Shown here piece by piece: positions 19,303-26,403 of a stretch of 40,467 bases of DNA (position 1 is the first letter of the stretch; every line of letters begins with the position of its first letter). The translations under genes were made by a program, and so were the position numbers. The DNA is taken from positions 1 through 40,467 of the forward strand of contig JADHNY010000026.1 in the NCBI GenBank assembly GCA_016779265.1, read 5' to 3'. The DNA comes from Pirellulales bacterium (GTDB lineage Bacteria > Planctomycetota > Planctomycetia > Pirellulales > UBA1268). Under the pieces are notes generated by a model, which was not told the origin of the DNA, ran no database searches, and saw only the letters and a list, made by a program, of their open reading frames with translations.

Positions 19303-20010
19303 TTAAAGGGCGGCCTGTTCGTGGACCGCCTTACAGATCATGCGAAGTGAGTCTTCAAGATTGCCATCAGCGGTCTTGAAGGCGTCGGCGTCGATCGTTA
19401 GCGGAGCGCCGAGAACAACCAGCGGAGCGCCATACTGCGGGCAGGCAATGGCCTGCTCCAGCGAGAGACCGCCCACAGCCTGCACCGGTACGTTGACCGC
19501 GGCCACGACTTCCCTGAGCTGGTCCAGCGGGCTTGGCATGCGGTGGCCGGCAGCAGCGATGCCACGCCGTTCGTCGTAGCCGATGTGATGGATGACATAG
19601 TCGCAGCCGAGGTCTTCGAGCCACTTTCCGCCGGCCACCATGTCAGGGCAGCCGAGGTTGTCACCCATCACCTTGCAGCCGAAGTCTTGTCCGGCTTTGA
19701 CGACACACCGAATCGTTTCTTCATGGGCCCGTGCCATCACCACCACATGGGTGGCACCCGCCTTGGCCATCATCTCAGCCTCGAGGTAGCCGCCGTCCAT
19801 GGTCTTAAGGTCGGCAACGATCGGCACGTCGGGGAAGTTGTCGCGAAGTGTTCGCACGCTGCGGAGGCCTTCGGCGAGGATCAGCGGCGTGCCGGCCTCG
19901 AGCCAGTCGACGCCCGCTCGCAGGGCGAGGGCTGCGGTTTCAATCGCCTCATCGAGATCGGTAAGGTCGAGCGAAATCTGAACAGTCGGTGGATGGGGTG
20001 CTGTATTCAT
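19303..20010 (-). CDS. HUMPS-family enzyme (3-hexulose-6-phosphate synthase/3-keto-L-gulonate-6-phosphate decarboxylase-like)
   Basis: A 235-residue cytoplasmic barrel of the orotidine-phosphate decarboxylase suprafamily. The hallmark DLKTMD (67-72) supplies the Asp-x-Lys-x-x-Asp acid/base set; LEAGTPL (37-43), GDNLGCPD and IHHIGYDERRG also fit. Members either join formaldehyde to ribulose-5-phosphate or decarboxylate 3-keto-L-gulonate-6-phosphate; which one applies cannot be told here. No 6-phospho-3-hexuloisomerase gene is adjacent. The frame stays open to 20307, but the extra 99 residues overlap the divergent cyclase gene and are not family-like, so MNTAPHPP at 20010 is the start. It is first in a two-gene unit with the alcohol dehydrogenase. 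A TAGACT hexamer lies just upstream. Confidence 0.87.
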   Translation of the reverse strand: MNTAPHPPTVQISLDLTDLDEAIETAALALRAGVDWLEAGTPLILAEGLRSVRTLRDNFPDVPIVADLKTMDGGYLEAEMMAKAGATHVVVMARAHEETIRCVVKAGQDFGCKVMGDNLGCPDMVAGGKWLEDLGCDYVIHHIGYDERRGIAAAGHRMPSPLDQLREVVAAVNVPVQAVGGLSLEQAIACPQYGAPLVVLGAPLTIDADAFKTADGNLEDSLRMICKAVHEQAAL

Positions 20011-20020
20011 GGCCGTGAGT

Positions 20021-20026
20021 CTAGCC
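20021..20026 (-). promoter_or_regulatory. Candidate -10 hexamer for the HUMPS-dehydrogenase unit
   Basis: On the minus strand this reads TAGACT, about 10 bases before the ATG at 20010. If real, the transcript would begin at or almost at the start codon. No ribosome site precedes this ATG, which would agree with a leaderless message. No -35 element was recognised. Confidence 0.25.
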
Positions 20027-20053
20027 TGGCGGCAGCGGGGAGGGCAGGAGGAG

Positions 20054-20066
20054 CGTCTCGCAGACG
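20054..20066. repeat. Short palindrome in the divergent HUMPS/cyclase promoter region
   Basis: CGTCT and AGACG are separated by CGC, in the 126-base gap between two divergent genes. It may be a shared operator, but the arms are short and it could be chance. Confidence 0.25.
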
Positions 20067-20136
20067 GATTCAGAGGAACGCTGAAGGCAAGGGGTAGAGC
20101 GGTTAGGCTGTGTGCGACTTTCCGGGGAGAACAACC

Positions 20137-20784
20137 ATGCCACGCTTCATTGATCTCAGCCATCCTTTGGTCGATGGCCTGCCCAACTTTCCCAACGATC
20201 CGCAGCTCTCCGTGACGGTGCACAGCACCGTGAGTGAGCGAGGCTACAACCTTTCGCGGCTCTCGATGGGCAGCCACCAGGGCACACACCTCGATGCTCC
20301 GTTTCACTTTTATGACGACGGCAAGACGCTTGAGCAGATCTCGCTTGAGAGGTTTTGTGGTCCTGCCTGCTTGGTCGATCTCGCCCCGGGCGGAGCGCTC
20401 GATCCTTCAACGCCATTAACCGTGGAGATGTTTGAGCCGCATGCGGATCGTTTCACCCCAGGTGCTCGGGTGATCTACCGCACTGGCTGGAGTCATGCCT
20501 TTGGCACGAAAACCTTCTTTGATGACTTTCCCACGCTGACACTCGATGCGGCTCGCTGGATGGCTGAGCGGAAGATCGGGATGATCGGCATGGACACACC
20601 AACACCGAGTACGGACTGGCTTGAGTGCCACCATATTCTGTTGGCCAAGGGCGTCGAGATCGTGATTGTGGAAGGGCTCACCAACCTCGACCTTCTGCCT
20701 GAGACGTTCCGATTTATCGGGTTCCCTTTGAAGATCGTCGGACGTGACGGTTCACCTATTCGTGCGGTGGCGGAGATCGATTGA
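20137..20784 (+). CDS. Cyclase-family metal hydrolase (kynurenine formamidase-like)
   Basis: A 215-residue cytoplasmic protein of the cyclase/KynB superfamily. The metal-site signature is intact: His47, His51, Asp53 and His57 in HQGTHLDAPFHF. MDTPTPS and EGLTNLDLL near the C-terminus also match the family. Members hydrolyse N-formylkynurenine, cyclic imides or related amides, and some act in sugar-acid or isatin breakdown, so the exact reaction stays open. The ATG at 20137 has GGGGAG seven bases upstream and removes a spurious nine-residue extension. It is divergent from the HUMPS gene and is followed after 62 bases by an exported hydrolase. Confidence 0.9.
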   Translation: MPRFIDLSHPLVDGLPNFPNDPQLSVTVHSTVSERGYNLSRLSMGSHQGTHLDAPFHFYDDGKTLEQISLERFCGPACLVDLAPGGALDPSTPLTVEMFEPHADRFTPGARVIYRTGWSHAFGTKTFFDDFPTLTLDAARWMAERKIGMIGMDTPTPSTDWLECHHILLAKGVEIVIVEGLTNLDLLPETFRFIGFPLKIVGRDGSPIRAVAEID

Positions 20785-20846
20785 TCGTCCGCTGCTGGTT
20801 TTCTCTTTCGGACTTCGTTCACTTTCTCCGTTTGGAAAGTTCTCTG

Positions 20847-21722
20847 ATGACGATGTTGCGTTCTGCGTTGCTGCTGATGCCACTGGCTCTCTGTGTGAGT
20901 CCTTTGGGGGTGGACATGGTGCGGGCCGACGAGCCCGCCGTGATCCCACTCTGGGAGAATGGCGCACCGGGTTTTGAAGACCGTAAGGATGAGCCAGAGG
21001 TCGAGGAAGGGTGGAGCATCACGAACATTCACAATCCAAGCCTGACGGTGTTTCTTCCGGAACCGGAGAAGGCGAATGGTGTTGGCATCATCATTGCGCC
21101 GGGTGGCGGCCTCTCGAAACTGGGCTTCAAAGGAGGTGGTGTCGATCCGGCAGAGTTTCTGGCAGCAAACGGCTACGCCGCTTTTGTCTTGAAGTATCGA
21201 CTGTCGCGGCAGCCGGGCGAGCCCTACAAGTTTGAGGAGCATGTGCTCCAAGACGGGCAGCGGGCTGTGCGGATGGTGCGGTCGCGAGCAGAGGAGTTTG
21301 GGCTGACGACAGGTAAGGTTGGCATGCTCGGCTTCTCTGCTGGTGGCGAAGTTGTCTCAATCACCTGTTACAAGCCAGGCGAGGGTGACCCGGCTGCAGC
21401 GGATCCCGTTGATCGAGAGTTTGGGAAGCCAGACTTTCAGATGCTTGTGTATCCGGGGCCAGTGGGCATCCCTTCGAAGCTGCCAGCGGACACGCCGCCG
21501 GCCTTCATGCTGATCGCCGGTGACGATGCCCACACGAGCGTGCTGCTGAATCTGATGCAGCGTTTTCGTGAGATTGGTGTCGACTACGAAACCCACATCT
21601 ACGCCCGTGGAGGCCACGGCTTCGGGATGGGGCTGCGTTCACAGCGGGCAAGCATCCAACACTGGCCTGATCGCATGCTCGACTGGCTGCATGACGAAGT
21701 GCTTAACGAGATACCGAAATAG
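20847..21722 (+). CDS. Exported alpha/beta hydrolase (acetylxylan esterase/BD-FAE-like)
   Basis: A 291-residue serine hydrolase. Residues 1-27 are a signal peptide ending at VRA. The oxyanion segment APGGG, nucleophile Ser164 in GFSAGG, acid Asp226 or Asp227 (AGDDAH) and His257 (GGHGFG) form a complete catalytic set. The family removes acetyl or feruloyl groups from plant or algal polysaccharides; this substrate range is inferred. GGAAAG lies seven bases before the ATG at 20847, which fixes the start over an in-frame upstream codon at 20781 that would overlap the cyclase stop. The downstream gap of 230 bases leads to the secretion operon, which seems to be a separate unit. Confidence 0.88.
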   Translation: MTMLRSALLLMPLALCVSPLGVDMVRADEPAVIPLWENGAPGFEDRKDEPEVEEGWSITNIHNPSLTVFLPEPEKANGVGIIIAPGGGLSKLGFKGGGVDPAEFLAANGYAAFVLKYRLSRQPGEPYKFEEHVLQDGQRAVRMVRSRAEEFGLTTGKVGMLGFSAGGEVVSITCYKPGEGDPAAADPVDREFGKPDFQMLVYPGPVGIPSKLPADTPPAFMLIAGDDAHTSVLLNLMQRFREIGVDYETHIYARGGHGFGMGLRSQRASIQHWPDRMLDWLHDEVLNEIPK

Positions 21723-21759
21723 TCACGCTGGGACCTTTGACTAAAACAAGAGCTCTGTT

Positions 21760-21788
21760 TGCAGCAAAACAGTTGCAGCGGGTAATGT
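21760..21788 (+). promoter_or_regulatory. Candidate sigma70-type promoter of the GspF operon
   Basis: TTGCAG (21760-21765) and TAATGT (21783-21788) are 17 bases apart, the best -35/-10 pair seen in the window. Transcription would start near 21795, leaving a leader of about 158 bases before the first gene at 21953. The pair overlaps a CTGTTT/AAACAG inverted repeat (about 21756-21774), a possible operator. Confidence 0.4.
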
Positions 21789-21826
21789 GCGACGTGGTAG
21801 CCGATGTTGTGAGGGGATGGGGTGAC

Positions 21827-21859
21827 GCCGAGCCCTCGGCCTGTCGGCTTTTCGGACAG
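21827..21859 (+). other. Two adjacent leader hairpins before the GspF operon
   Basis: Hairpin one pairs GCCGA with TCGGC around a four-base loop (21827-21840). Hairpin two, immediately after, pairs CTGTC with GACAG (21841-21859). They lie in the predicted leader RNA. No T run follows, so they are not simple terminators, and I could not match them to a known riboswitch. Confidence 0.35.
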
Positions 21860-21952
21860 AGCGGGCGGATCGCACCGGCGAGTGAGAGCCTGATGCCGCT
21901 TAAGAAGACGGATCTTTGCCCATCGTCGAGTCGCGTCTAAGTACAGCCGCAG

Positions 21953-22912
21953 ATGACAACCCCCGAACACATCTCCTTGCGAACGCCGGCTGCGCGAGCA
22001 GCGGATGCTGCCGATGTGATGGCGGTGGCGATGCGGGTGGGTGTGGGACTGCCATCGGGCGTGGAACAGCAGTCGGCCGACGCGCTCGAGGCAGTGGCCC
22101 GAAACCTCCGCGATGGTGATGGCAGCGACACGCCGGAGGCTGTTGACGCCATCGTCTCGATTGTGCCGCCGCCTGCTCGGGGCGTCATGCGGCTGGCAGC
22201 CGCTGGGGCGGATGCCCGCAGCCTGCTCGGGTTCTTGGAGCGGATCGTCGCTGCCGATCGCCGTCGACGGTGGGACAGCCTGGTTGCGGTCAGCTATCCG
22301 GTTGGGGTTGCGGTGTGTGCGGCGGTGGGAATTGTGCTGATGGCAATCGTGCAGGACCCTCAGATCAATCGCCTTGCCGAGCCGATTCAGGTCGCTCTGC
22401 CGCAGCCTGAGGTGCCGGCCACGCCGGTCTACGACGCGGTGGCGTGGCCGGCCGGAGTGGCAGCAGTGGTGGTTGCCGCGGTGATCGCCATCTGGCGAGC
22501 CACGGGGCAGCGAAAGAGAGAGATGTCACGACGCTGGGCTGCGGTTGCCTGTGAACTCGATTCGATCGCCGCCTCCTGCTCGCTTTCGCGTGAGCGGCGG
22601 GATGCGATTCTCGCCGATCTGCAGCCGGTCACCGGGCTCGCGACCTCTCGCCCCTTGCCACCGTTGGCCCATTACCTGCGAGGGCGAAAAGGCTCGTCGC
22701 AGGCCGTTGGAATGGGCACGCTCGCAGCGTTCTACCGCGAGACCACCGACGCGGTTGCTGAGCGACGGACGCGGCTGTTGCCCGTCATGGCTGCAATGAT
22801 CGCTGGCGTGATGGTGTTGCTCTATGGCATCGCCCTGTTTGTGCCGTTGACGCGGCTGTTTGAAACCATGGCGAGCATGCCCGTGGCTCCTCCGTGGAGT
22901 CCTGGATCATGA
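21953..22912 (+). CDS. GspF/PilC-like inner membrane protein 1 (divergent)
   Basis: A 319-residue membrane protein that appears to be a divergent type II secretion system F / PilC platform protein. The N-terminal soluble part (1-105) is helical and Ala-rich, then helices at about 112-132 and 165-182 bracket an exported loop rich in Pro. A second soluble helical part (about 185-280) and a final helix (about 282-303) complete the GspF topology. The usual size is about 400 residues, so this one is short. It is the first of three such genes in a row. No clear ribosome site precedes the ATG at 21953. Similarity to GspF is mainly topology, length and context, so the call is moderate. Confidence 0.65.
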   Translation: MTTPEHISLRTPAARAADAADVMAVAMRVGVGLPSGVEQQSADALEAVARNLRDGDGSDTPEAVDAIVSIVPPPARGVMRLAAAGADARSLLGFLERIVAADRRRRWDSLVAVSYPVGVAVCAAVGIVLMAIVQDPQINRLAEPIQVALPQPEVPATPVYDAVAWPAGVAAVVVAAVIAIWRATGQRKREMSRRWAAVACELDSIAASCSLSRERRDAILADLQPVTGLATSRPLPPLAHYLRGRKGSSQAVGMGTLAAFYRETTDAVAERRTRLLPVMAAMIAGVMVLLYGIALFVPLTRLFETMASMPVAPPWSPGS

Positions 22913-23826
22913 GCGACCATGCTTCACCCGCTGGCGACGGAGTCCTTCAGCGGTATGCCCGTGATGCGGTTGAACGCCATCGGGATGCTGCTGAGCTCGC
23001 GCGTGTGGTCGGGGAAGATTTGCCGACGGCCCAAGGGCGTCCATGGGAACTGATGTCGCGAGCGCTCAGTGCGGGGGATGTGACGGCGGCCACGCGTGCT
23101 GCAGCGTCAGACACACGCTGCTGGTTGCCGCTGTTTACACATCGGGGAGATAGCCAGGTCGCGTTGCCGGCGCTCCTCGATGCCGCAGAACGTCCACGAT
23201 CGACGGTGTCGCTAGGCTGGGCAGCGATTGCCTACCCACTGATCGTGGTCGGCATGGCGATCTTTGTGATCTCGGTGCTCTCGGTGCTGGTGGTACCGAT
23301 GTTTGCCTCGATGTTTGAAGACTTTGCCCTGGAGCTTCCCTGGGCCACGCGGGCGGTGATTTCTCTGGCGCAGTTCATGGCCACGATCTGGGGGCCAACC
23401 CTGATTGCAGCGGCCCTGATCATCGTAGGGCGGTGGCTGATGATCACACGATCGCCGCGAGGTGCGCGTGCTGCTGAGATCTTCTCTCGGTCACTTGGGT
23501 TGCTCGCTGAGGCCGAACTGCCCGCTGAGGATGCGGTTCAGCTTGCGGCGTCTGCCGCGAAGGTCAGTCTGAAGACGGTGTCGGAGCCGAGCCGGAGGGG
23601 GCCGATGACGCTCGCCGCCCGCGAAGCGTTGTCGCATGAACCGCGTGCAGCGGGCATCCTGCTCTCGGCGATCGCTGACTGCCACCACGACCGTAGCCAG
23701 GGTGGCCTCTCGGTTACCCAGTGGCTGATTGGCCCTGTGGCGATCGGCGCGGTTGGCCTGTTTGTGGGTCTGATTGTCATCGCCCTGTTTATGCCTTTGA
23801 TCTCACTCGTCAGTGCCCTCTCGTAA
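22909..23826 (+). CDS. GspF/PilC-like inner membrane protein 2
   Basis: A 305-residue membrane protein with GspF-like layout: a soluble N-terminal part (1-105), two long hydrophobic helices (about 106-140 and 150-185) joined by a short segment with MFASMFEDFALELPWAT, a soluble domain with LGLLAEAELPAEDAVQLAA, and a C-terminal helix (about 275-300). The MFxxFxxELPxxT pattern between the helices is typical of GspF/PilC proteins, making this a firmer call than gene 1. The ATG at 22909 overlaps the upstream stop (ATGA) and has GGAG nine bases upstream. It probably forms part of the inner-membrane platform that rotates or relays force from an ATPase encoded elsewhere. Confidence 0.78.
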   Translation: MSDHASPAGDGVLQRYARDAVERHRDAAELARVVGEDLPTAQGRPWELMSRALSAGDVTAATRAAASDTRCWLPLFTHRGDSQVALPALLDAAERPRSTVSLGWAAIAYPLIVVGMAIFVISVLSVLVVPMFASMFEDFALELPWATRAVISLAQFMATIWGPTLIAAALIIVGRWLMITRSPRGARAAEIFSRSLGLLAEAELPAEDAVQLAASAAKVSLKTVSEPSRRGPMTLAAREALSHEPRAAGILLSAIADCHHDRSQGGLSVTQWLIGPVAIGAVGLFVGLIVIALFMPLISLVSALS

Positions 23827-23892
23827 CCACGCCACACAGAAGCTTTCCAGGCCCACGAGTCTCCCAGCGAGTCCACGAATCACAGCTCACGC

Positions 23893-24906
23893 ATGAACTT
23901 GTTTCCGCTCACAACCCGAGTCCTCAATATGCTGCCAGGGCGGGCATGCAGTGGTGTGGAGTCTGCGTCGATTCTGCGAATCCTCGCTGGCTGTGCTGAA
24001 GCCGCTGTGGCGATGCCACCGATGTTGGCTGCATGGGCCGCGAGCCAGCGGCACCATCAGGCGGGTCGCGTCGTGCAGCTGGCGGAGCGGCTCAGTGCTG
24101 GCGAGCCGCTCGAGAGTGTGGTGGCTGGCGAACGGTCGACCCTCTTGGATGAGCATGCCGCGGCGGTGCAGTTTGGGACGCAGACGGGCCTGCTACCTCA
24201 GATGGTGGCGGTGACAGTGAATCGTCAAGCATCGCTCTCCCTGCGATACCGGGTGGCGATTGGCTATCTGGTGGTGGTGCTGGTGATGTTCCTTGCGACG
24301 GCAGGGTTTCTGTCGCTGAGGATCGTGCCGATCTACGCCAAGATCGTTGACGATTTTGGGATGGAACGCCCGCCAAGTCTGCAGCTGGCGTTTGCGGTCA
24401 GCGGGCCGGTGGCGTTGGTGTCATCGCTGCTGCCGCTTCTGATTATCTTTGGCGTGCTCTTGCTGGTTTCTCGACGGTTACGGCGGTGGGCAGCCTGGCC
24501 GTTTCAGCGTGGTCAGCGGGCTGTTGCAGCGGTCGATCTGCTCAGTGTGGCAGTGGCGGGAGGAATGCCGCTGGATGTCGCCGCCCGGCAGTTGGCTGCC
24601 TGTCAGCGTGATCGTCGGCTGGCTGAGAAGCTTGATCTGATTGCGAAGGAAGACAGCAGTGTCACGCTCGCTCGTCTGATCGGTCGGGTGCCGGCCGAGC
24701 AGTTTTTTCGACTGTCTTCGTCCGGCGATCGGGGCTGGCTGTTGCATGCGGTGGCCACACGGCGTCGCGAACGGCGACGTCGGCGATGGACGCTGACTGC
24801 TGAGCTCCTTGTGCCTGTGGGCGTGTTTTTGATGGGCGTGCTGGTGTTGATCGAGTCACTCGCCGTGCTCGGACCGCTGAACGAGCTCGTGGGAGGACTC
24901 TCATGA
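23893..24906 (+). CDS. GspF/PilC-like inner membrane protein 3
   Basis: A 337-residue protein, the most GspF-like of the three. An N-terminal helical domain (about 15-115) contains LAERLSAGEPLESVV and LLPQMVAVTVNRQASLSLRYR, as seen at the end of T2SSF domains. Helix one (about 118-138) is followed by IVPIYAKIVDDFGMERP, the typical loop, and helix two (about 170-195). A second domain carries LLSVAVAGGMPLDVAARQLA, and a final helix lies at about 303-328. It follows gene 2 after 66 bases, the only gap inside the operon. The stop overlaps the next start as ATGA. Confidence 0.82.
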   Translation: MNLFPLTTRVLNMLPGRACSGVESASILRILAGCAEAAVAMPPMLAAWAASQRHHQAGRVVQLAERLSAGEPLESVVAGERSTLLDEHAAAVQFGTQTGLLPQMVAVTVNRQASLSLRYRVAIGYLVVVLVMFLATAGFLSLRIVPIYAKIVDDFGMERPPSLQLAFAVSGPVALVSSLLPLLIIFGVLLLVSRRLRRWAAWPFQRGQRAVAAVDLLSVAVAGGMPLDVAARQLAACQRDRRLAEKLDLIAKEDSSVTLARLIGRVPAEQFFRLSSSGDRGWLLHAVATRRRERRRRRWTLTAELLVPVGVFLMGVLVLIESLAVLGPLNELVGGLS

Positions 24907-25346
24907 GACGCCTCCAAAGCTGCACGGCGCCGATGCCTGCTGGAGCCTGCCGACGCGGGATGTCGAGCTTTGAACTGCTGGTCGCGTTCTCGCTGCTCGT
25001 CGGCGCGATGGCCTCAACCGTGCCCCTCTACGTGCGGCACCAGCGTCTGCTCGCAGAATCGCGTCGGGAGCGGGTTGCGATGGAAGAACTCGCTAACCAG
25101 GCGGAGCGGATTGTTGCGGGCGGAGAAGCGGCCCTCGACAGGCTTGAGCCGTCAGAAACGGCTATGCGTCGCCTGCCTGGGGTGGTATTGGCCTATGAGC
25201 GTGAGCCAAGTCTGCTCGGTGAGCGGGTTGTGCTGATGCTTACGTGGGATGACGTTGGTCGTCGAGAACATCCCCTGAAGCTCGCGGTCTGGCTCGCTGA
25301 GGACATGGCTGATCAACCGACATCTCCAGAGGAGGTGCGGCCATGA
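24903..25346 (+). CDS. Pseudopilin-like protein (type II secretion minor pseudopilin type)
   Basis: A 147-residue protein with a prepilin-type N-terminus: a 19-residue leader ending in RRGM, then SSFELLVAFSLLVGAMASTV. Cleavage after Gly18 with Met19 first, or a variant site, is expected, and the Glu of SFELL matches Glu5 of pseudopilins. The rest is a helical stalk (AESRRERVAMEELANQAERIV) and a small beta-rich head. It resembles GspI-type minor pseudopilins. GGAGGA stands five bases before the ATG. It overlaps both neighbours by four bases, so synthesis is coupled. Confidence 0.75.
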   Translation: MRRLQSCTAPMPAGACRRGMSSFELLVAFSLLVGAMASTVPLYVRHQRLLAESRRERVAMEELANQAERIVAGGEAALDRLEPSETAMRRLPGVVLAYEREPSLLGERVVLMLTWDDVGRREHPLKLAVWLAEDMADQPTSPEEVRP

Positions 25347-25915
25347 TGCAGCGCACGTGCACTCCGCGAGGAGCCGCGTCTCTTGGCGAGCTGTTGGCTG
25401 TCATGACAGGGCTCGGGGTGGCGATGGCGGTGGCGACCGGTCTGGTGCACACCGGCATGCGTCAGCAGTCGGCGTCTCGGCTAGAGTTTGAGCGTGATCG
25501 TACGGCGATGCGGCTTGCCCGCGACGTTCGTGACGACGTGCGAGCGGCCGTGGCCGTGACGATCGGTGAGGCAGACGCCAACGTGGAGCCTGGCCAGCAG
25601 CTGCTGCAGCTCACCCTCACCGATGGTGATCTGGTCCGCTATCTCGTCACAGAGCAGGGGCTCACCCGCAGCCTTGTCGTGCCAGGCCGGCGAGTGCACG
25701 AAGACTATGTTGTCTCGGTGCCGATGCAGTGGTCGGCATCCTTTGAGAATGGTTGTGTGCGGATTCATGGGGTCACGCCTCCGCCGTCAGTTCAGGGCGA
25801 TGTGAAGCCAACAGCGGCTCCCCTGGAAATCCATCTTGAGGCAGCCAGCACCGCGGATGCTGCTCTCTCTGATGCGAGCGGCGAGGACGATCCTCGCAAG
25901 GAGAACGCACCATGA
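25343..25915 (+). CDS. Pseudopilin-like protein (GspJ-type)
   Basis: A 190-residue protein with a degenerate prepilin N-terminus: TPRGAASLGELLAVMTGLGVAMAVATGLV, where Gly10 precedes the putative cut and the acidic residue stands at position 5 or 6 of the mature form. A long helix (SASRLEFERDRTAMRLARDVRDDVRAA) follows, then a beta-rich head (about 75-155) and an acidic, Ala-rich tail. The layout with a stalk RxxRDVRxDVR fits GspJ-like minor pseudopilins. The start overlaps the previous stop in ATGATG, where an ATG three bases later is equally possible. The family call depends on context. Confidence 0.68.
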   Translation: MMQRTCTPRGAASLGELLAVMTGLGVAMAVATGLVHTGMRQQSASRLEFERDRTAMRLARDVRDDVRAAVAVTIGEADANVEPGQQLLQLTLTDGDLVRYLVTEQGLTRSLVVPGRRVHEDYVVSVPMQWSASFENGCVRIHGVTPPPSVQGDVKPTAAPLEIHLEAASTADAALSDASGEDDPRKENAP

Positions 25916-26403
25916 CGCACCGCCTGCAGAAGAGGCAGATCGGCTCTCGTCAGCAGCGAGCGACCCAGCGTCGAGGAGCTGTCCTGGTGGCCGTGGTCGC
26001 ATGTCTCGCCACGTTTTCACTGATCGCACTCACGATGCTTCGGGGATCGCTCGTCGCTCGTGGCCAGTTTCGCAGCGAGCAGCACCTGCGACAGGTGGAA
26101 CTGCTGATCGACGCGGCGATGGCACGGGCCAATGCGAGGATCGCCGCAGGCGGCGTGGCAGCTGCCGACGACCTGGACGAAACCATCAGCCTGCCGGCGG
26201 ATGAGATTGTTGGCTCAGTGGCGGGCCAGCTGGTGCTCGATGGCACTGCCGAGAGCGACGGCTGGACGCTGAGAGTCGTGGCCTCCTATCCCGTCGAAGG
26301 TCCATGGGCGGTCCGCCGCCATCGTGATGTCCAGCTGCGTCAGCCAGACCGAACTCTTTCTGCACAAGTCGATTCACCCACTTCTGAGGAGAATGTTCCA
26401 TGA
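25912..26403 (+). CDS. PilX/GspK-like exported stalk protein
   Basis: A 163-residue protein with a basic N-terminus (RQQRATQRRGAVLVAVVACLATFSLIALTML) like PilX/GspK-type minor pilins, which start with RRG followed by a long hydrophobic helix. Here the mature Glu5 is missing, as is usual for GspK/PilX-type proteins. The rest has a helical stalk with RSEQHLRQVELLIDAAMARANARI and a short beta region. The ATG overlaps the preceding stop. It is much shorter than GspK (about 300 residues), so PilX-like is the better description. The protein probably caps or starts pseudopilus assembly. Confidence 0.6.
   Translation: MTHRLQKRQIGSRQQRATQRRGAVLVAVVACLATFSLIALTMLRGSLVARGQFRSEQHLRQVELLIDAAMARANARIAAGGVAAADDLDETISLPADEIVGSVAGQLVLDGTAESDGWTLRVVASYPVEGPWAVRRHRDVQLRQPDRTLSAQVDSPTSEENVP

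Noticed and set aside
20011-20307. 99-residue N-terminal extension of the HUMPS enzyme
   Set aside because: It overlaps the divergent cyclase gene and its Arg/His/Ser-rich sequence is typical of an antisense frame.
21827-21859. Known riboswitch (for example cyclic di-GMP) in the secretion operon leader
   Set aside because: The conserved core of the classes I can recall is not visible, so it is reported only as unassigned structured RNA.
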